From positions 248,001 to 312,000 of the forward strand of contig NZ_JAUYTR010000016.1 in NCBI RefSeq assembly GCF_030695065.1: 64,000 nt of DNA, in the 5' to 3' direction. The position numbers and the translations under genes were made by a program. Position 1 is the stretch's first letter, and every line of letters starts with the position of its first letter. Origin of the DNA: Sediminibacterium sp. Its GTDB lineage: Bacteria; Bacteroidota; Bacteroidia; Chitinophagales; Chitinophagaceae. Shown here in pieces: positions 36,231 to 45,775 of this stretch. Under the pieces are notes generated by a model. The model did no database searches and was not told the DNA's origin. It saw only the letters and a program-made list of their open reading frames with translations.

Positions 36231-37877
36231 TTATTTAAAAGTCAATAATTCATATTTAGATTTGGGTCGTAAAGCATCATGCCATTTAAACCCTCTGATT
36301 TTCAAGTCATCGTGATTGGTTAATCTCATTGGAAAAGTAGTACCGTCTAGATTTCGTAAAAAGACCACTTTTTGAGGTTTACTGTCTTCAAAAAACACAT
36401 CAATAATATCTGCAGTTGATTTGTTTACTCCTATAAAGCTTTTGTCTTCATCTGTTGCATAATAAACATTTTCTGCATTCCCTTTTGCTCGCATAGAATT
36501 AATTTTTCCGTCTACAAACAATGCATTCAATGTTGTTCCTCTTAATTGATTAAAGTAATTAGAGCTATCTACTTTATTAATAGCCATACTGTTTTCAAAA
36601 ACATATAATCGTTCTGGCTTTTTATTCTGGATATACAAATAAATTGTATCCCCCGAAATTTGGTTTTCCTGCGCCCAAACTATGGGCTTTTTAAACAATC
36701 TAAATACTGAATCTTTTAAAGAATAGAATAAGCTATCCCCAACTGCTTGTAATGAATCTGAAAATACTTTTACATTGTAATATGCTTCAAAAAATTTATC
36801 TGAACTGTCTTCTGCTTCTTTATCGGAAAAAACTATTTTATTGACTAAAGTATCGTTTGCTGCATGATCTCTTATTTGAGGAACCGCTCTTGTTTTAGTT
36901 AAATCAGATAATTTGGCAGAATAGAGGGTGTCTGCAGTTATATAAATGGTATCAACACCTTGTTTAATTAATAACAATGGCTTCTGGGTTGCCACCATTG
37001 AGTTTGTTTTTTTATTGGTTCTGATATTATTAGCAATCATATCAAAACCCTGAGCAGTGTCTTTACTTCTATAAACAGCATTCCCCCTGAATTCACCTAA
37101 ACCTGTTGAATCATCAAATGCCATTTCGTCTGCAGTAAAAATTGCAGCACTATCTTCAATTACTGAACGCTTGTACAATTCTGCTTTTTTATTCTTCATA
37201 TCATAAAAGCCTTCCCTTGTTTTTATTGTTCGCTTGTCTTTAATATTGTAAACCACTGTAGGAGAAGTGAAAGTCGCAATTTCTGTACCGGTATTGTATT
37301 GCAATGTATCGCCAGTGATTTTATTGTCCGGATCAATCATCACTACTTTTCGTTTAAATATCACATCTCTTGTATCTCCGTAGTAGTATCCTTCTTGGCT
37401 GGTTAAAGTAGACTTCTTATTTACGAGTTTGCCCCCTTTCAAATAAGTTCCAATTTTTACGGTTGCATCGTATTCCAACTCTTCGGTAGTGAGTACTCCC
37501 TTACCATCTGTTAATCGAACTTTTTTCTGAAGAAAAGCTTTTTTTTCTTTACCCAAATAACGAAGATATTGTGCATAGGTATGTATACTATCAGCGTCAT
37601 TAATATGAACGTTTCCAAATGCTTCTAAAATATTTAACTGTCTATTTAAAACAGCACTATCAGCATAAAAAATGACATTGTCTTGTTGCACTTTAACTTT
37701 CCCAACTAAAGACACAAATTCATTTAGTGAATCTATTTTTTGATAATTATATTTATCTGCATATAAAATATCAATTCTTTTTCCCTCTGGGCTGGTAGTA
37801 TCTGTGGGGAGTCTTTGCGCGAAGGAAAAACCAAAAGCAAAACTAAATAGAACCAGTAATATAAATCTGCTAGTCAT
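36231..37877 (-). CDS. OstA-like periplasmic protein (LptA/LptC-related)
   Basis: A 548-residue exported protein with signal peptide ending FGFSFAQ. The first half is a repeated beta-jellyroll of the OstA/LptA kind: VSLVGKVKVQQDNVIFYADSA, EAFGNVHINDADSI, LTSQEGYYYGDTRDVIFKRKVVM and TREGFYDMKNKKAELYKRS, each a short double-strand unit. In Bacteroidota such long OstA-like proteins are thought to act in carrying LPS through the periplasm to LptD, which lies 2 kb away in this window. It abuts the mlaD gene (adjacent codons) and precedes nhaA by 6 bp. Confidence 0.88.
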   Translation of the reverse strand: MTSRFILLVLFSFAFGFSFAQRLPTDTTSPEGKRIDILYADKYNYQKIDSLNEFVSLVGKVKVQQDNVIFYADSAVLNRQLNILEAFGNVHINDADSIHTYAQYLRYLGKEKKAFLQKKVRLTDGKGVLTTEELEYDATVKIGTYLKGGKLVNKKSTLTSQEGYYYGDTRDVIFKRKVVMIDPDNKITGDTLQYNTGTEIATFTSPTVVYNIKDKRTIKTREGFYDMKNKKAELYKRSVIEDSAAIFTADEMAFDDSTGLGEFRGNAVYRSKDTAQGFDMIANNIRTNKKTNSMVATQKPLLLIKQGVDTIYITADTLYSAKLSDLTKTRAVPQIRDHAANDTLVNKIVFSDKEAEDSSDKFFEAYYNVKVFSDSLQAVGDSLFYSLKDSVFRLFKKPIVWAQENQISGDTIYLYIQNKKPERLYVFENSMAINKVDSSNYFNQLRGTTLNALFVDGKINSMRAKGNAENVYYATDEDKSFIGVNKSTADIIDVFFEDSKPQKVVFLRNLDGTTFPMRLTNHDDLKIRGFKWHDALRPKSKYELLTFK

Positions 37878-38885
37878 TTATTGATTTACTTTTACCGAAT
37901 CAGCCAGAGGAGCCATTAATGGCCCAGACTTATCTTTTTTCCCGAAAACCGAAATATTTACATATCGTTTAGGATGAACCCTTAAATCGTCTACCAAAAT
38001 ATTGGCACTTCTAATGGTATTATTTAGGTTATTGTAAAGCGTTTGATCATTAATTAATTTACCAAGACTTCCATCAGAAGAATTGACTTTATCAACCAGT
38101 TTATTTAAATTTCCAATAGCCAATTTTAACTGATCTACCGATCCTGCTAAGTCTGCTTTTACAAAATTCTCTGAAGTTTTAGTTACGTTAGTAAGCGTTT
38201 GAGAGATTTTGTCGTTGTTGTCACTTAAATTCTTTGTAAACTTATTTACATTATTCATGCTCTGTGCAACAACACCGGTTTGTTGATTCAACATTTGTTG
38301 TAAAGACGCAGAAGAAACGACCAAACTTTCTGTAGTTTTATTTACATTGGCAATTACTGCTTGTAAATTATTTTTAGTTTGAGGATCAAAAACCGAATTG
38401 ATATTTTTTAATACTACATCTAAAGTTGCAATAGTTTTTTCTAATTGTGCTGTTACTGGGCCTAATTTGTCCATTACTCCACTCAATAAACCCTTACTTT
38501 CTGCAGTTTGTAAAGTGTCTCCTTGTTGTAAAAAGGTTTTACTATTTCCCAACCTAATTTCAATGCTAGGGGTACCTAAAGGGTTTTCATTAATAACTGC
38601 AATAGAATTGGTAGGAATATCGTATACATCGGTCAACTTGATTGCAACAATTAAAGACTGAAGGGTAGGGTCTGCATTTTCAATATCTGCAACAGCTCCA
38701 ACTTGAAATCCGTTAACGTATACCGGATTTGATATTTTTACCCCTTTGGTGTCGGTATAATTAGCATATAAATAGTTCCCTGACTTCAATAGGGTTTTAC
38801 CCTTTAAAAAATTAAAACTTAGAATAAGTAAAGTAATAGCCACTGCAGTAAGGGCACCTACTTTTGTTTCGTTCGATACAGTCAT
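37878..38885 (-). CDS. MlaD family (MCE domain) lipid transport protein
   Basis: A 335-residue inner-membrane-anchored protein. One N-terminal helix (about 10-28) is followed by the MCE domain (LYANYTDTKGVKISNPVYVNGFQVGAV to SIEIRLGNS, about 40-115), then a long helical C-terminal part with heptad-like NVNKTTESLV, NNVNKFTKNLSDN and NLNKLVDKVNSS. MCE proteins form hexamers that shuttle phospholipids between the membranes. The ATPase and permease partners (MlaF, MlaE) are not next to it. A -7 promoter element is at 38912-38919, and the stop directly touches the OstA-like gene. Confidence 0.93.
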   Translation of the reverse strand: MTVSNETKVGALTAVAITLLILSFNFLKGKTLLKSGNYLYANYTDTKGVKISNPVYVNGFQVGAVADIENADPTLQSLIVAIKLTDVYDIPTNSIAVINENPLGTPSIEIRLGNSKTFLQQGDTLQTAESKGLLSGVMDKLGPVTAQLEKTIATLDVVLKNINSVFDPQTKNNLQAVIANVNKTTESLVVSSASLQQMLNQQTGVVAQSMNNVNKFTKNLSDNNDKISQTLTNVTKTSENFVKADLAGSVDQLKLAIGNLNKLVDKVNSSDGSLGKLINDQTLYNNLNNTIRSANILVDDLRVHPKRYVNISVFGKKDKSGPLMAPLADSVKVNQ

Positions 38886-38911
38886 TGATAAGACATTAAT
38901 TGAGTCAAGAA

Positions 38912-38919
38912 CAAATTTA
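38912..38919 (-). promoter_or_regulatory. -7 promoter element upstream of mlaD-like gene
   Basis: Minus-strand TAAATTTG fits TAnnTTTG, 26 bases before the ATG at 38885, in the 72-bp gap after the amidase gene. It suggests that mlaD-ostA-nhaA can be transcribed apart from the amidase. Confidence 0.45.
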
Positions 38920-38957
38920 AGGTACTTCGTTCGTTTAAAGAGTAATCGGTTAAGCTA

Positions 38958-39899
38958 TTATCTGTTATTGCCAGACCCGGAATTGGTCAATTGCTTTTCT
39001 AAAGAGTATTTGTAGCGTTTTACTGCCTTAATAATGACTTCGCATATTTCTTTTTGCCCTTCATCACTATTTAAATAGTCTTCTTCCTCAGGATTGGAAA
39101 TAAAGCCTGTTTCTACCAAAACAGCTGGCATGTTTACGGCATGCAACACAAAAATACCCTCATTACGCTGCTTGGCTTCTCTGCTAATTCTGCCTACTTT
39201 TTTAAATTCATCCTCAATGGTTAGGGCTAAATCTGCACTTCTTTGAAAATAAGTTTGGGTTTTCATGCTCAATAGCATCATTTTAGCAGGATCATTCTGC
39301 TCAAATAACTTCATTTCTTGTTGGGTAGCACTGTCCATACTAAAATCATCTCCCTGGCTTAATGCCTTCATGCGGCCACTGGTTTTATTTACATTGTAAA
39401 TAAAAGTCTCCGTTCCTTTAGCAGGATTGGGCAAATACCAGGTTCTATAATCCTTTACTTTTTTGGTATATTTTTTTCTTTTTTTACCCTTCCCTTTATA
39501 GGCTGTTACTGTTTTATAACCTATAAATTCAGTTTGTTTAATTGGCCTAGCGCTGTTTACGTGAATACATAGAAATAAGTCGCCCTTTGCCTGATTGGCT
39601 ATTTCTGCTTTTCTAACCACATCATCAAAAACATCTGTAGTTCTTGTCATGACTAATTCCACATCTGGAATTTCCTGACTCATCATTTTCTCTAACTTTA
39701 AAGAAATTGCTAAACACAAGTCTTTTTCCGTAGAATATTTTCCCTTGGCCCCCACATCGGTTCCGCCATGGCCAGCATCAATAATTATACGCTTTAAAGG
39801 CTGTTTTTGTTGGGGTACAGGTTGCTTATCTGTAAAAGAGGTAAACAGTAGGAATGCAAAACTTAACAGATAGAAAGCAGCAATATGTCTTTTAATCAT
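38958..39899 (-). CDS. N-acetylmuramoyl-L-alanine amidase (Amidase_3)
   Basis: A 313-residue exported zinc amidase that cuts between muramic acid and the stem peptide. After an N-terminal hydrophobic segment it starts the catalytic domain with RIIIDAGHGGTDVGAKG (zinc His44), then Glu in TEKDLCLAISLKL, the second His in FLCIHVNSARP, and the catalytic Glu in VLVETGFISNPEEEDY. A very basic insertion (GKGKKRKKYTKK, about 145-160) follows the HVNS segment. It is the first gene of the minus-strand envelope run and divergent from lptD (72 bp). Confidence 0.95.
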   Translation of the reverse strand: MIKRHIAAFYLLSFAFLLFTSFTDKQPVPQQKQPLKRIIIDAGHGGTDVGAKGKYSTEKDLCLAISLKLEKMMSQEIPDVELVMTRTTDVFDDVVRKAEIANQAKGDLFLCIHVNSARPIKQTEFIGYKTVTAYKGKGKKRKKYTKKVKDYRTWYLPNPAKGTETFIYNVNKTSGRMKALSQGDDFSMDSATQQEMKLFEQNDPAKMMLLSMKTQTYFQRSADLALTIEDEFKKVGRISREAKQRNEGIFVLHAVNMPAVLVETGFISNPEEEDYLNSDEGQKEICEVIIKAVKRYKYSLEKQLTNSGSGNNR

Positions 39900-39952
39900 A
39901 TCATTTCATTAAGGAATCAGACCTAAAATTCTATTTACACGGTTTTAGACCT

Positions 39953-39960
39953 TAATTTTG
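39953..39960 (+). promoter_or_regulatory. -7 promoter element of lptD
   Basis: TAATTTTG fits TAnnTTTG and ends 11 bases before the lptD ATG at 39972, implying a leader of only a few bases. The -33 region is poor. Confidence 0.5.
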
Positions 39961-39971
39961 TCTTCAGCACC

Positions 39972-42614
39972 ATGAACAGGATAAGTAAAATTAACGTAAA
40001 AACAAGGCTGGCTATTGTTCTGTTCCTGTATTTGGGGATATTAACATTTCTAACGCCTAATCTGCAGGCACAAACCCTACCTACGAATACTGCTAAGAGT
40101 CTTAAGGATACGCTATCTAAGCCAATTCCAAAAGACAGTATGAGAATTAAAACTGATACGTTAAAAATTTCTAAAGATTCTATTGATGCTCCCATAAAAT
40201 ACAACGCTGAAGATTCCGGGGTACTGATAATATCGACTAGAGAATTTTTCTTATACGGCAAAGCTAAAGTAGATTATACCGATCTTAAGTTAGATGCTGC
40301 AACCATAAAATATGACCAGCGATCTCAAATGGTACAAGCATATGGATCAAAAGATTCTTCAGGTAATCCGGCCAGCAAACCTCAGTTTATTCAAGGAGAA
40401 ATGAAGTCAATTAGCGACACCATTTTTTACAACATGAAATCGGGTAAGGGTTTAACTAAAAACACTTTTTTTCAAGAAGGCGAAATTTATGTGAATGCCA
40501 TAGACCTTAAAAAGATAAGTGCAACTGAAGTATATGCCAAAAGAGCCCGATTTACTACCTGTAATTTAGATGTACCACATTACAATTTCAGAACCAGCAA
40601 AATGAAAATCATCAATAATAAGATGGGGATTGCTGGTCCGTCATTTCCAGAATTTGAAGGCGTTCCTATGCCAATAGGAATACCCTTTGGTATATTTCCA
40701 TTAAATAAAGGGAGGCATGGGGGATTATTGCCGCCGGCATTTACAGCTAGTCCCGATTTTGGTTTAGGCTTAGAAGGACTAGGCTATTATTTTGTGTTGA
40801 GTGAAAAAATGGATGTTACCTTACGCTCTAATTTATATTCATTTGGAGGATGGAACTTAAATATTAATTCGAAGTATATAAAGCGATATGCATACACTGG
40901 TAATTTGAATATTACTTTTCAGAATACCAAGAGTTTAAACAGAAGTACTTTATCTAAAGACGAATTTAATTCAAGCAGTTCATTCATGATTAACTGGTCT
41001 CATAACAGAGATTCAAGAGCAAGACCTGGTACCAATTTTTCAGCAAATGTCAATTTCGGCAGTAGCCGATTTAACCAAACCTTGCTCAACAACCCTTTCG
41101 TTAACTTTCAAAACCAGTTAAGTTCTTCTATTAGTTACAGCAAAGATTGGAAGGGCAAATACAATTTATCTGTTAACTTGAATCATAACCAAAACAACAA
41201 TTTAAGATTGGTAAATATGAATTTACCAACGGTTAACTTTAACGTAGTAACATTTTATCCTTTTCAACCTAAAGACCAAGTTGGATCAGGTAAATGGTAT
41301 GAAAAAATAGGTATTGGATATAGTGGGAACTTTCAAAACCAAATATCATTTTACGATACCGCATTTAGTATTAGAAGAATATTAGATACCTTGCAATACG
41401 GAGCACAGCACAGTATCCCCATTACATTATCACTTCCGTCTTTAGGTCCAATAACTATTGCACCAAGTGTATCCTATTCAGAAAGATGGTACGGCCAAAG
41501 AAATTTCAGGTCTTGGAACAATACCACCAATAAAGTTGATACAGTTATTCAACGAGGATTTTATACTGCCCGACAAATGAGCTTTGGCATTGCTGCAAAT
41601 ACACGCATATTCGGTACTTACAAGTTTAAACCAACCAGCAATATAGTTGCTATACGCCATGAAATAAGGCCTACCATTTCAGTTAACTACCAACCTGATA
41701 TGAATGCCAAATACTATTACAATTTAAAAGTTGATACGAGCAACAGAACATTAAGGGTGTCTCAATTTGATGGAGGGATACTAGGAGCATTTGGAGAAGG
41801 AGCATTTGGAGGTATTGGTTTTGGCATAGACAACTTGCTTGAAATGAAAACAAAGAACAAACAAGACACTGCAGATAAAGCTGGTAAAAAAATAAAATTG
41901 ATTGATGGCTTTGGATTCAATTCGAATTACAATTTCTTAGCAGATAGTTTTCAGTTAGGTAATTTTAATTTCTATGCAAGAAGTACCCTTTTTGAAAAAG
42001 TAAATATTACAGCTAGTGCCAACTTAGACCCTTACGATATTGATAACAGAGGGTTTAGATCAAAACAGATTTTATGGGATCCAGCTAAGTTCAAATTTGG
42101 AAGAATCACAAGCGGCAATGTGGCCATTGCTACTTCCTTTAGAAGTAAGTCAAAAGATGGGAAAGAGGAGAAAGACAAAGAAATTCCGGTAGATCCATTT
42201 ATGACACCAGATGAACAGCAAAGACAATTACAATTTGCAAGGGCAAATCCTGCTGAGTTTACTGATTTTAATATTCCATGGAATCTTTCCATTGCTTACT
42301 CATTCAATTTTACCAGGGTACTTGCCCCAGATTATAGTGGATTTATTACTCAAACATTTTCCACTTTTAATTTTAATGGAGACTTTAGCCTTACAGATAA
42401 ATGGAAAGTTGGGGCAACAGGATTCTATGACATTACAAGAGGAAATCTACAGCAGCTAAGTACATTTATTACCCGTGAAATGCATTGCTGGCAATTGTCT
42501 ATTAATGTTACCCCAATTGGATTATATAGATCTTTTAATATAACCGTAAACCCTAAATCGGGTATTTTAAGAGACTTAAGAATCAACAGAAGTAGAACTT
42601 TCTCTAACTTTTAA
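39972..42614 (+). CDS. lptD: LPS assembly outer membrane protein LptD
   Basis: An 880-residue outer-membrane protein with signal peptide ending PNLQAQ. The N-terminal part (about 65-210) is an OstA/LptA-like jellyroll (YNAEDSGVLIISTREFFLYGKAKVDYTDL) in the same style as the OstA-like protein nearby. The barrel contains the family-typical PFGIFPLNKGRHGGLLPP and ends with a strand SRTFSNF with terminal aromatic residue. It places LPS on the cell surface together with LptE, which is not seen here. The stop overlaps the convergent plsC stop by 4 bp. Confidence 0.9.
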   Translation: MNRISKINVKTRLAIVLFLYLGILTFLTPNLQAQTLPTNTAKSLKDTLSKPIPKDSMRIKTDTLKISKDSIDAPIKYNAEDSGVLIISTREFFLYGKAKVDYTDLKLDAATIKYDQRSQMVQAYGSKDSSGNPASKPQFIQGEMKSISDTIFYNMKSGKGLTKNTFFQEGEIYVNAIDLKKISATEVYAKRARFTTCNLDVPHYNFRTSKMKIINNKMGIAGPSFPEFEGVPMPIGIPFGIFPLNKGRHGGLLPPAFTASPDFGLGLEGLGYYFVLSEKMDVTLRSNLYSFGGWNLNINSKYIKRYAYTGNLNITFQNTKSLNRSTLSKDEFNSSSSFMINWSHNRDSRARPGTNFSANVNFGSSRFNQTLLNNPFVNFQNQLSSSISYSKDWKGKYNLSVNLNHNQNNNLRLVNMNLPTVNFNVVTFYPFQPKDQVGSGKWYEKIGIGYSGNFQNQISFYDTAFSIRRILDTLQYGAQHSIPITLSLPSLGPITIAPSVSYSERWYGQRNFRSWNNTTNKVDTVIQRGFYTARQMSFGIAANTRIFGTYKFKPTSNIVAIRHEIRPTISVNYQPDMNAKYYYNLKVDTSNRTLRVSQFDGGILGAFGEGAFGGIGFGIDNLLEMKTKNKQDTADKAGKKIKLIDGFGFNSNYNFLADSFQLGNFNFYARSTLFEKVNITASANLDPYDIDNRGFRSKQILWDPAKFKFGRITSGNVAIATSFRSKSKDGKEEKDKEIPVDPFMTPDEQQRQLQFARANPAEFTDFNIPWNLSIAYSFNFTRVLAPDYSGFITQTFSTFNFNGDFSLTDKWKVGATGFYDITRGNLQQLSTFITREMHCWQLSINVTPIGLYRSFNITVNPKSGILRDLRINRSRTFSNF

Positions 42615-43348
42615 TTGGTGTGCTTTAAATAATGTTCAGCCATTTTATTATAAACAAGTTCCTTTAATACAGCAGCCGATTGTCCATTTACTTCAATGGG
42701 TTCTAAAAAATGAATGGCTAATGCGTGGGGCATCAAATAAAAAAATCGATTTGCTGGCAATGCTTTCTTTGTATTTAAAATAACAGCAGGTATAATAGAA
42801 TAACCAGAATCTGCAGCCAATTTAAATGCGCCATCATAAAAATTTTTTAGTGGAGCGGCAGTTCTATTCCGAGTTCCTTCAGGATATATGCACATATGAA
42901 AACCCTTTTGTAGTGCAGCTTTCATTAGCTCATAACTTTTTCTTCTGCTTGCATCACTCTTGCGATCTACTATTACAGACCCTCTTTCATAATACCATCC
43001 AAAAAGGGGAACTTTAGTAAACTCTTTCTTTGCAATAGTTTGGTTTGCACCAGGTATAAAAGGAGAGGAAAGTGGTATATCTAATAATGAATTATGGTTA
43101 CAAGTAACAATATAGGTTTGGCCTTTTTTAAAGTGAAATTTACCTCTAACAGAAACAGGGCATCCAATCATAAACAACCATGTATTCATCCATAATCGAG
43201 CAAGTTGAATAAAGTACCCCATTCCTTTTGGATCAGGGATTAATGCAGTAAGTAAGGAGGGTATTAAAATAATTAAAAAAGTGGCAACAAAACTTACCAA
43301 TCCCCATAGGGCCCAAACTCTAGCAAATACCGATTTAATGCTATTCAT
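42611..43348 (-). CDS. plsC: 1-acyl-sn-glycerol-3-phosphate acyltransferase (PlsC)
   Basis: A 245-residue membrane-bound acyltransferase. A hydrophobic N-terminus (VSFVATFLIILIPSLL) is followed by the catalytic NHNSLLD motif (HX4D) at about 83-89, the ERGSVIVDR and YPEGTRNRT glycerol-phosphate-binding motif. It adds the second acyl chain in phospholipid synthesis, or acylates a related acceptor. It fits the envelope theme of the neighbouring lptD and mlaD genes. It lies 20 bp after ung on the same strand. Confidence 0.93.
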   Translation of the reverse strand: MNSIKSVFARVWALWGLVSFVATFLIILIPSLLTALIPDPKGMGYFIQLARLWMNTWLFMIGCPVSVRGKFHFKKGQTYIVTCNHNSLLDIPLSSPFIPGANQTIAKKEFTKVPLFGWYYERGSVIVDRKSDASRRKSYELMKAALQKGFHMCIYPEGTRNRTAAPLKNFYDGAFKLAADSGYSIIPAVILNTKKALPANRFFYLMPHALAIHFLEPIEVNGQSAAVLKELVYNKMAEHYLKHTN

Positions 43349-43368
43349 TTTACTATTTTACAACCATT

Positions 43369-44040
43369 TTATAATTGCCAATTAATAGGGTCAATTCCTT
43401 GCTGTGCTAGCAGTTCATTGGTTTTACTGAAATGCTTACATCCAAAGAATCCTTTGTCTGCACTAAAAGGAGAGGGGTGGGCTGCTTTTAATACATAATG
43501 TTTGGTTTCGTCTATCAATGCTTGCTTTTCGTGTGCAAACTTACCCCATAGTAAAAAAACAATCCCTGTTTTTTCTTGTGATATTTTCCTAATAACGCTA
43601 TCGGTAAAATCCATCCACCCTATTTTAGCATGACTGGCAGGCTCATTGGCTCGAACAGTTAATACAGCATTTAATAGCAATACACCTTGTTTAGCCCAGG
43701 GCAACAAATTGCCCGTATTGGGAATGGGCATTCCAATATCTTTATGCAACTCTTTATAGATATTAACCAAAGATGGCGGAGGTTTTACTCCATCAGGAAC
43801 AGAAAAACTCAACCCATGTGCTTGCCCTGGTCCATGATAAGGATCCTGACCAAGAATCACAACTTTTAACTGATTTATTGGGGTTGTATTAAATGCATTA
43901 AAAATAAGTGGGCCTGGTGGATATATAATCGCTTTAGTAGCTTTCTCCGTTCTTAAGTGTGCAACAACTTGCAGAAAAAAAGGTTTCTCGAATTCCTTTA
44001 CCAACAATTGCTTCCAGCCTTCTTCCATTTGAACGTTCAT
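43369..44040 (-). CDS. ung: uracil-DNA glycosylase (family 1)
   Basis: A 223-residue DNA repair enzyme that removes uracil from DNA. It shows the water-activating motif GQDPYHGPGQAHGLSFSV (Asp66 in GQDPYHG, 64-70), the LLLNAVLTVR strand and the leucine-intercalation motif HPSPFSADKGFFGC near residue 190. Length is typical of family 1. The start could also be the ATG at 44028 (MEEGWKQ), four codons later. It is divergent from the RlmL-like gene, with a 38-bp gap shared by both promoters. Confidence 0.97.
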   Translation of the reverse strand: MNVQMEEGWKQLLVKEFEKPFFLQVVAHLRTEKATKAIIYPPGPLIFNAFNTTPINQLKVVILGQDPYHGPGQAHGLSFSVPDGVKPPPSLVNIYKELHKDIGMPIPNTGNLLPWAKQGVLLLNAVLTVRANEPASHAKIGWMDFTDSVIRKISQEKTGIVFLLWGKFAHEKQALIDETKHYVLKAAHPSPFSADKGFFGCKHFSKTNELLAQQGIDPINWQL

Positions 44041-44065
44041 ACCGCAAATTACAGAAATTACAGCT

Positions 44066-44073
44066 TAAATTTG
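44066..44073 (+). promoter_or_regulatory. -7 promoter element of RlmL-like gene
   Basis: TAAATTTG fits TAnnTTTG and ends 5 bases before the ATG at 44079. This would make the message nearly leaderless and supports this ATG over upstream in-frame starts inside ung. Confidence 0.5.
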
Positions 44074-44078
44074 TGGCT

Positions 44079-45245
44079 ATGCAAGTATTTACAACGCAAG
44101 AGAAAATTATCATTACCTGTCATAAATGGTTATCTCCCGCATTACAGAAAGAAGTTACCAACTTGGGTTACCCAATCATCAACGTTTTTCAAACTGGCAT
44201 AGAATTAAGAGGCACCATGCAAGATTGTATTCGATTAAACCTCCATCTTCGTTGTGCAAGTCAGGTCATGTATTCCTTAAAGCAATTTACTTGTAACGAT
44301 CCAGATGAATTATACAATCAACTGGTTAGTATTCAGTGGGAAAATTTAATAAAAGCAGATGGTTATTTTTCTGTTTCAAGCAACGTATTTCATCCAACTA
44401 TACAAACTAATTTATATGCTAATTTAAGGGTGAAAGATGCTATAGTTGATCGGCTTCGGAAAGAAACGGGGAAAAGGCCTTCAACTGGATCTGATCTTAT
44501 TGGAGCAGTAGTTTATTTATTTTGGAAACACGAAGATGCGGAAGTATTTATTGATACTTCTGGGGAAACTTTGGCAAAACATGGGTATAGAAAATTACCT
44601 GGCAAAGCGCCCATGCTAGAAGCATTGGCAGCAGCAACCATTTTGTCTACTAAATGGAACTTTTCGGCCCCTTTCATTAATCCGATGTGTGGATCGGGAA
44701 CTTTAGCTATTGAAGCAGCATTAATTGCATCCAAAAGAGCCCCTGGCTTATTAAGGAGTAATTATGCATTTATGCATGTATTAGGGTATGAAAAAACGAT
44801 GTTCGAAATCGTGCGCAAAGAGTTAGAAGATCAAATAAAAGTATTGAGCAATATTAAAATAATTGCATCGGATATTAGCAGTTCGGCCATTGCAACCGCA
44901 AAGCTAAATGCTACAGCAGCAGGCGTTTTAGACTTAATAGAATTTGAAGTGGGAGACTTTGAAAAAACAACTATTCCAATAGAACAAGAAGGCATAATCA
45001 TGTTTAATCCAGAATATGGAGAGCGCTTAGGTGATGAAACCGAATTGGCTACTACCTATGCTCGAATGGGCGATTTCTTGAAAAATAGCTGCAGAGGGTA
45101 TACTGGATATATTTTCACCGGTAATTTAGATTTAGCCAAAAAGATTAGATTAAAACCAAGTAGAAGAATTGAATTTTACAATGCAACCATAGATTGTAGG
45201 CTTTTAGAGTACGAGTTGTATGCTGGCACTAAAAGAGTTTTATAA
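44079..45245 (+). CDS. THUMP domain class I SAM-dependent RNA methyltransferase (RlmL-like)
   Basis: A 388-residue methyltransferase. The N-terminal half holds a THUMP RNA-binding domain (about 45-155, FQTGIELRGTMQDCIRLNLHLRCA) and the C-terminal half a Rossmann fold with FINPMCGSGTLAIEAALIA and IIASDISSSAIATAKLNA. The catalytic loop reads FNPEYGERLG, where most N2-guanine methyltransferases have NPPYG(E/x)R; the second proline is Glu. Close relatives methylate a guanine of 23S rRNA (RlmL N-terminal half); the exact base is inference. The frame is open to a GTG at 43959, but that lies within ung and upstream of the promoter. Confidence 0.9.
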   Translation: MQVFTTQEKIIITCHKWLSPALQKEVTNLGYPIINVFQTGIELRGTMQDCIRLNLHLRCASQVMYSLKQFTCNDPDELYNQLVSIQWENLIKADGYFSVSSNVFHPTIQTNLYANLRVKDAIVDRLRKETGKRPSTGSDLIGAVVYLFWKHEDAEVFIDTSGETLAKHGYRKLPGKAPMLEALAAATILSTKWNFSAPFINPMCGSGTLAIEAALIASKRAPGLLRSNYAFMHVLGYEKTMFEIVRKELEDQIKVLSNIKIIASDISSSAIATAKLNATAAGVLDLIEFEVGDFEKTTIPIEQEGIIMFNPEYGERLGDETELATTYARMGDFLKNSCRGYTGYIFTGNLDLAKKIRLKPSRRIEFYNATIDCRLLEYELYAGTKRVL

Positions 45246-45304
45246 ATTAAATGCAATAGATTTGCTCAAAAATTAGGGCTAATCCCTCTTTACAGTTATT
45301 ATTT

Positions 45305-45754
45305 ATGAGAAGAATCGCTAGTTACAGAAAATTATTAGGAGTGGATGAAACCGCTGAATTAAAGACTTTAAAATCAGTTTATAGAAATCTAATGAAGGAA
45401 TGGCATCCCGACAAATTCAATGATGACCATGCATTAAAGATAGATGCCGAAGAAAAAAGCAAGAAAATAATAGAAGCATATCATTTTTTGGTAAGTATTG
45501 CATCAGAAACAATTTCTCAAACTTTACCGGAATACACCGAAACAATTAATAATTCGGTAATTGAAGACTTTGAATATAAATCTGAAATACTTACCATTCG
45601 TTTTGAAGATGGTAGCGAATATGAATATTACGGTGTTCCTAAGGGCATTTATGTAAAGTTGGTAAACGCAGATACGCCAGGTAGATTTGCTAGAAGGCAT
45701 ATTTTTAGCAATTATTTGTATAGAAGTACGTCTAAACAAGTAGCATCTGCTTAA
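45305..45754 (+). CDS. J-domain protein with C-terminal KTSC domain
   Basis: A 149-residue cytoplasmic protein. Residues 5-70 form a J domain (YRKLLGVDETAELKTLKSVYRNL, with WHPDKF carrying HPD), and residues about 85-145 a KTSC domain (IEDFEYKSEILTIRFEDGSEYEYYGVPKGIYVKL). KTSC is a small module also found near lysyl-tRNA synthetase C-termini and in phage-type proteins; its ligand is not settled. The fusion is known in Bacteroidota. It likely delivers a client to DnaK. It is a single gene that ends at a perfect bidirectional terminator. Confidence 0.88.
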   Translation: MRRIASYRKLLGVDETAELKTLKSVYRNLMKEWHPDKFNDDHALKIDAEEKSKKIIEAYHFLVSIASETISQTLPEYTETINNSVIEDFEYKSEILTIRFEDGSEYEYYGVPKGIYVKLVNADTPGRFARRHIFSNYLYRSTSKQVASA

Positions 45755-45775
45755 TACTATTTCAGAATAAAAGAC

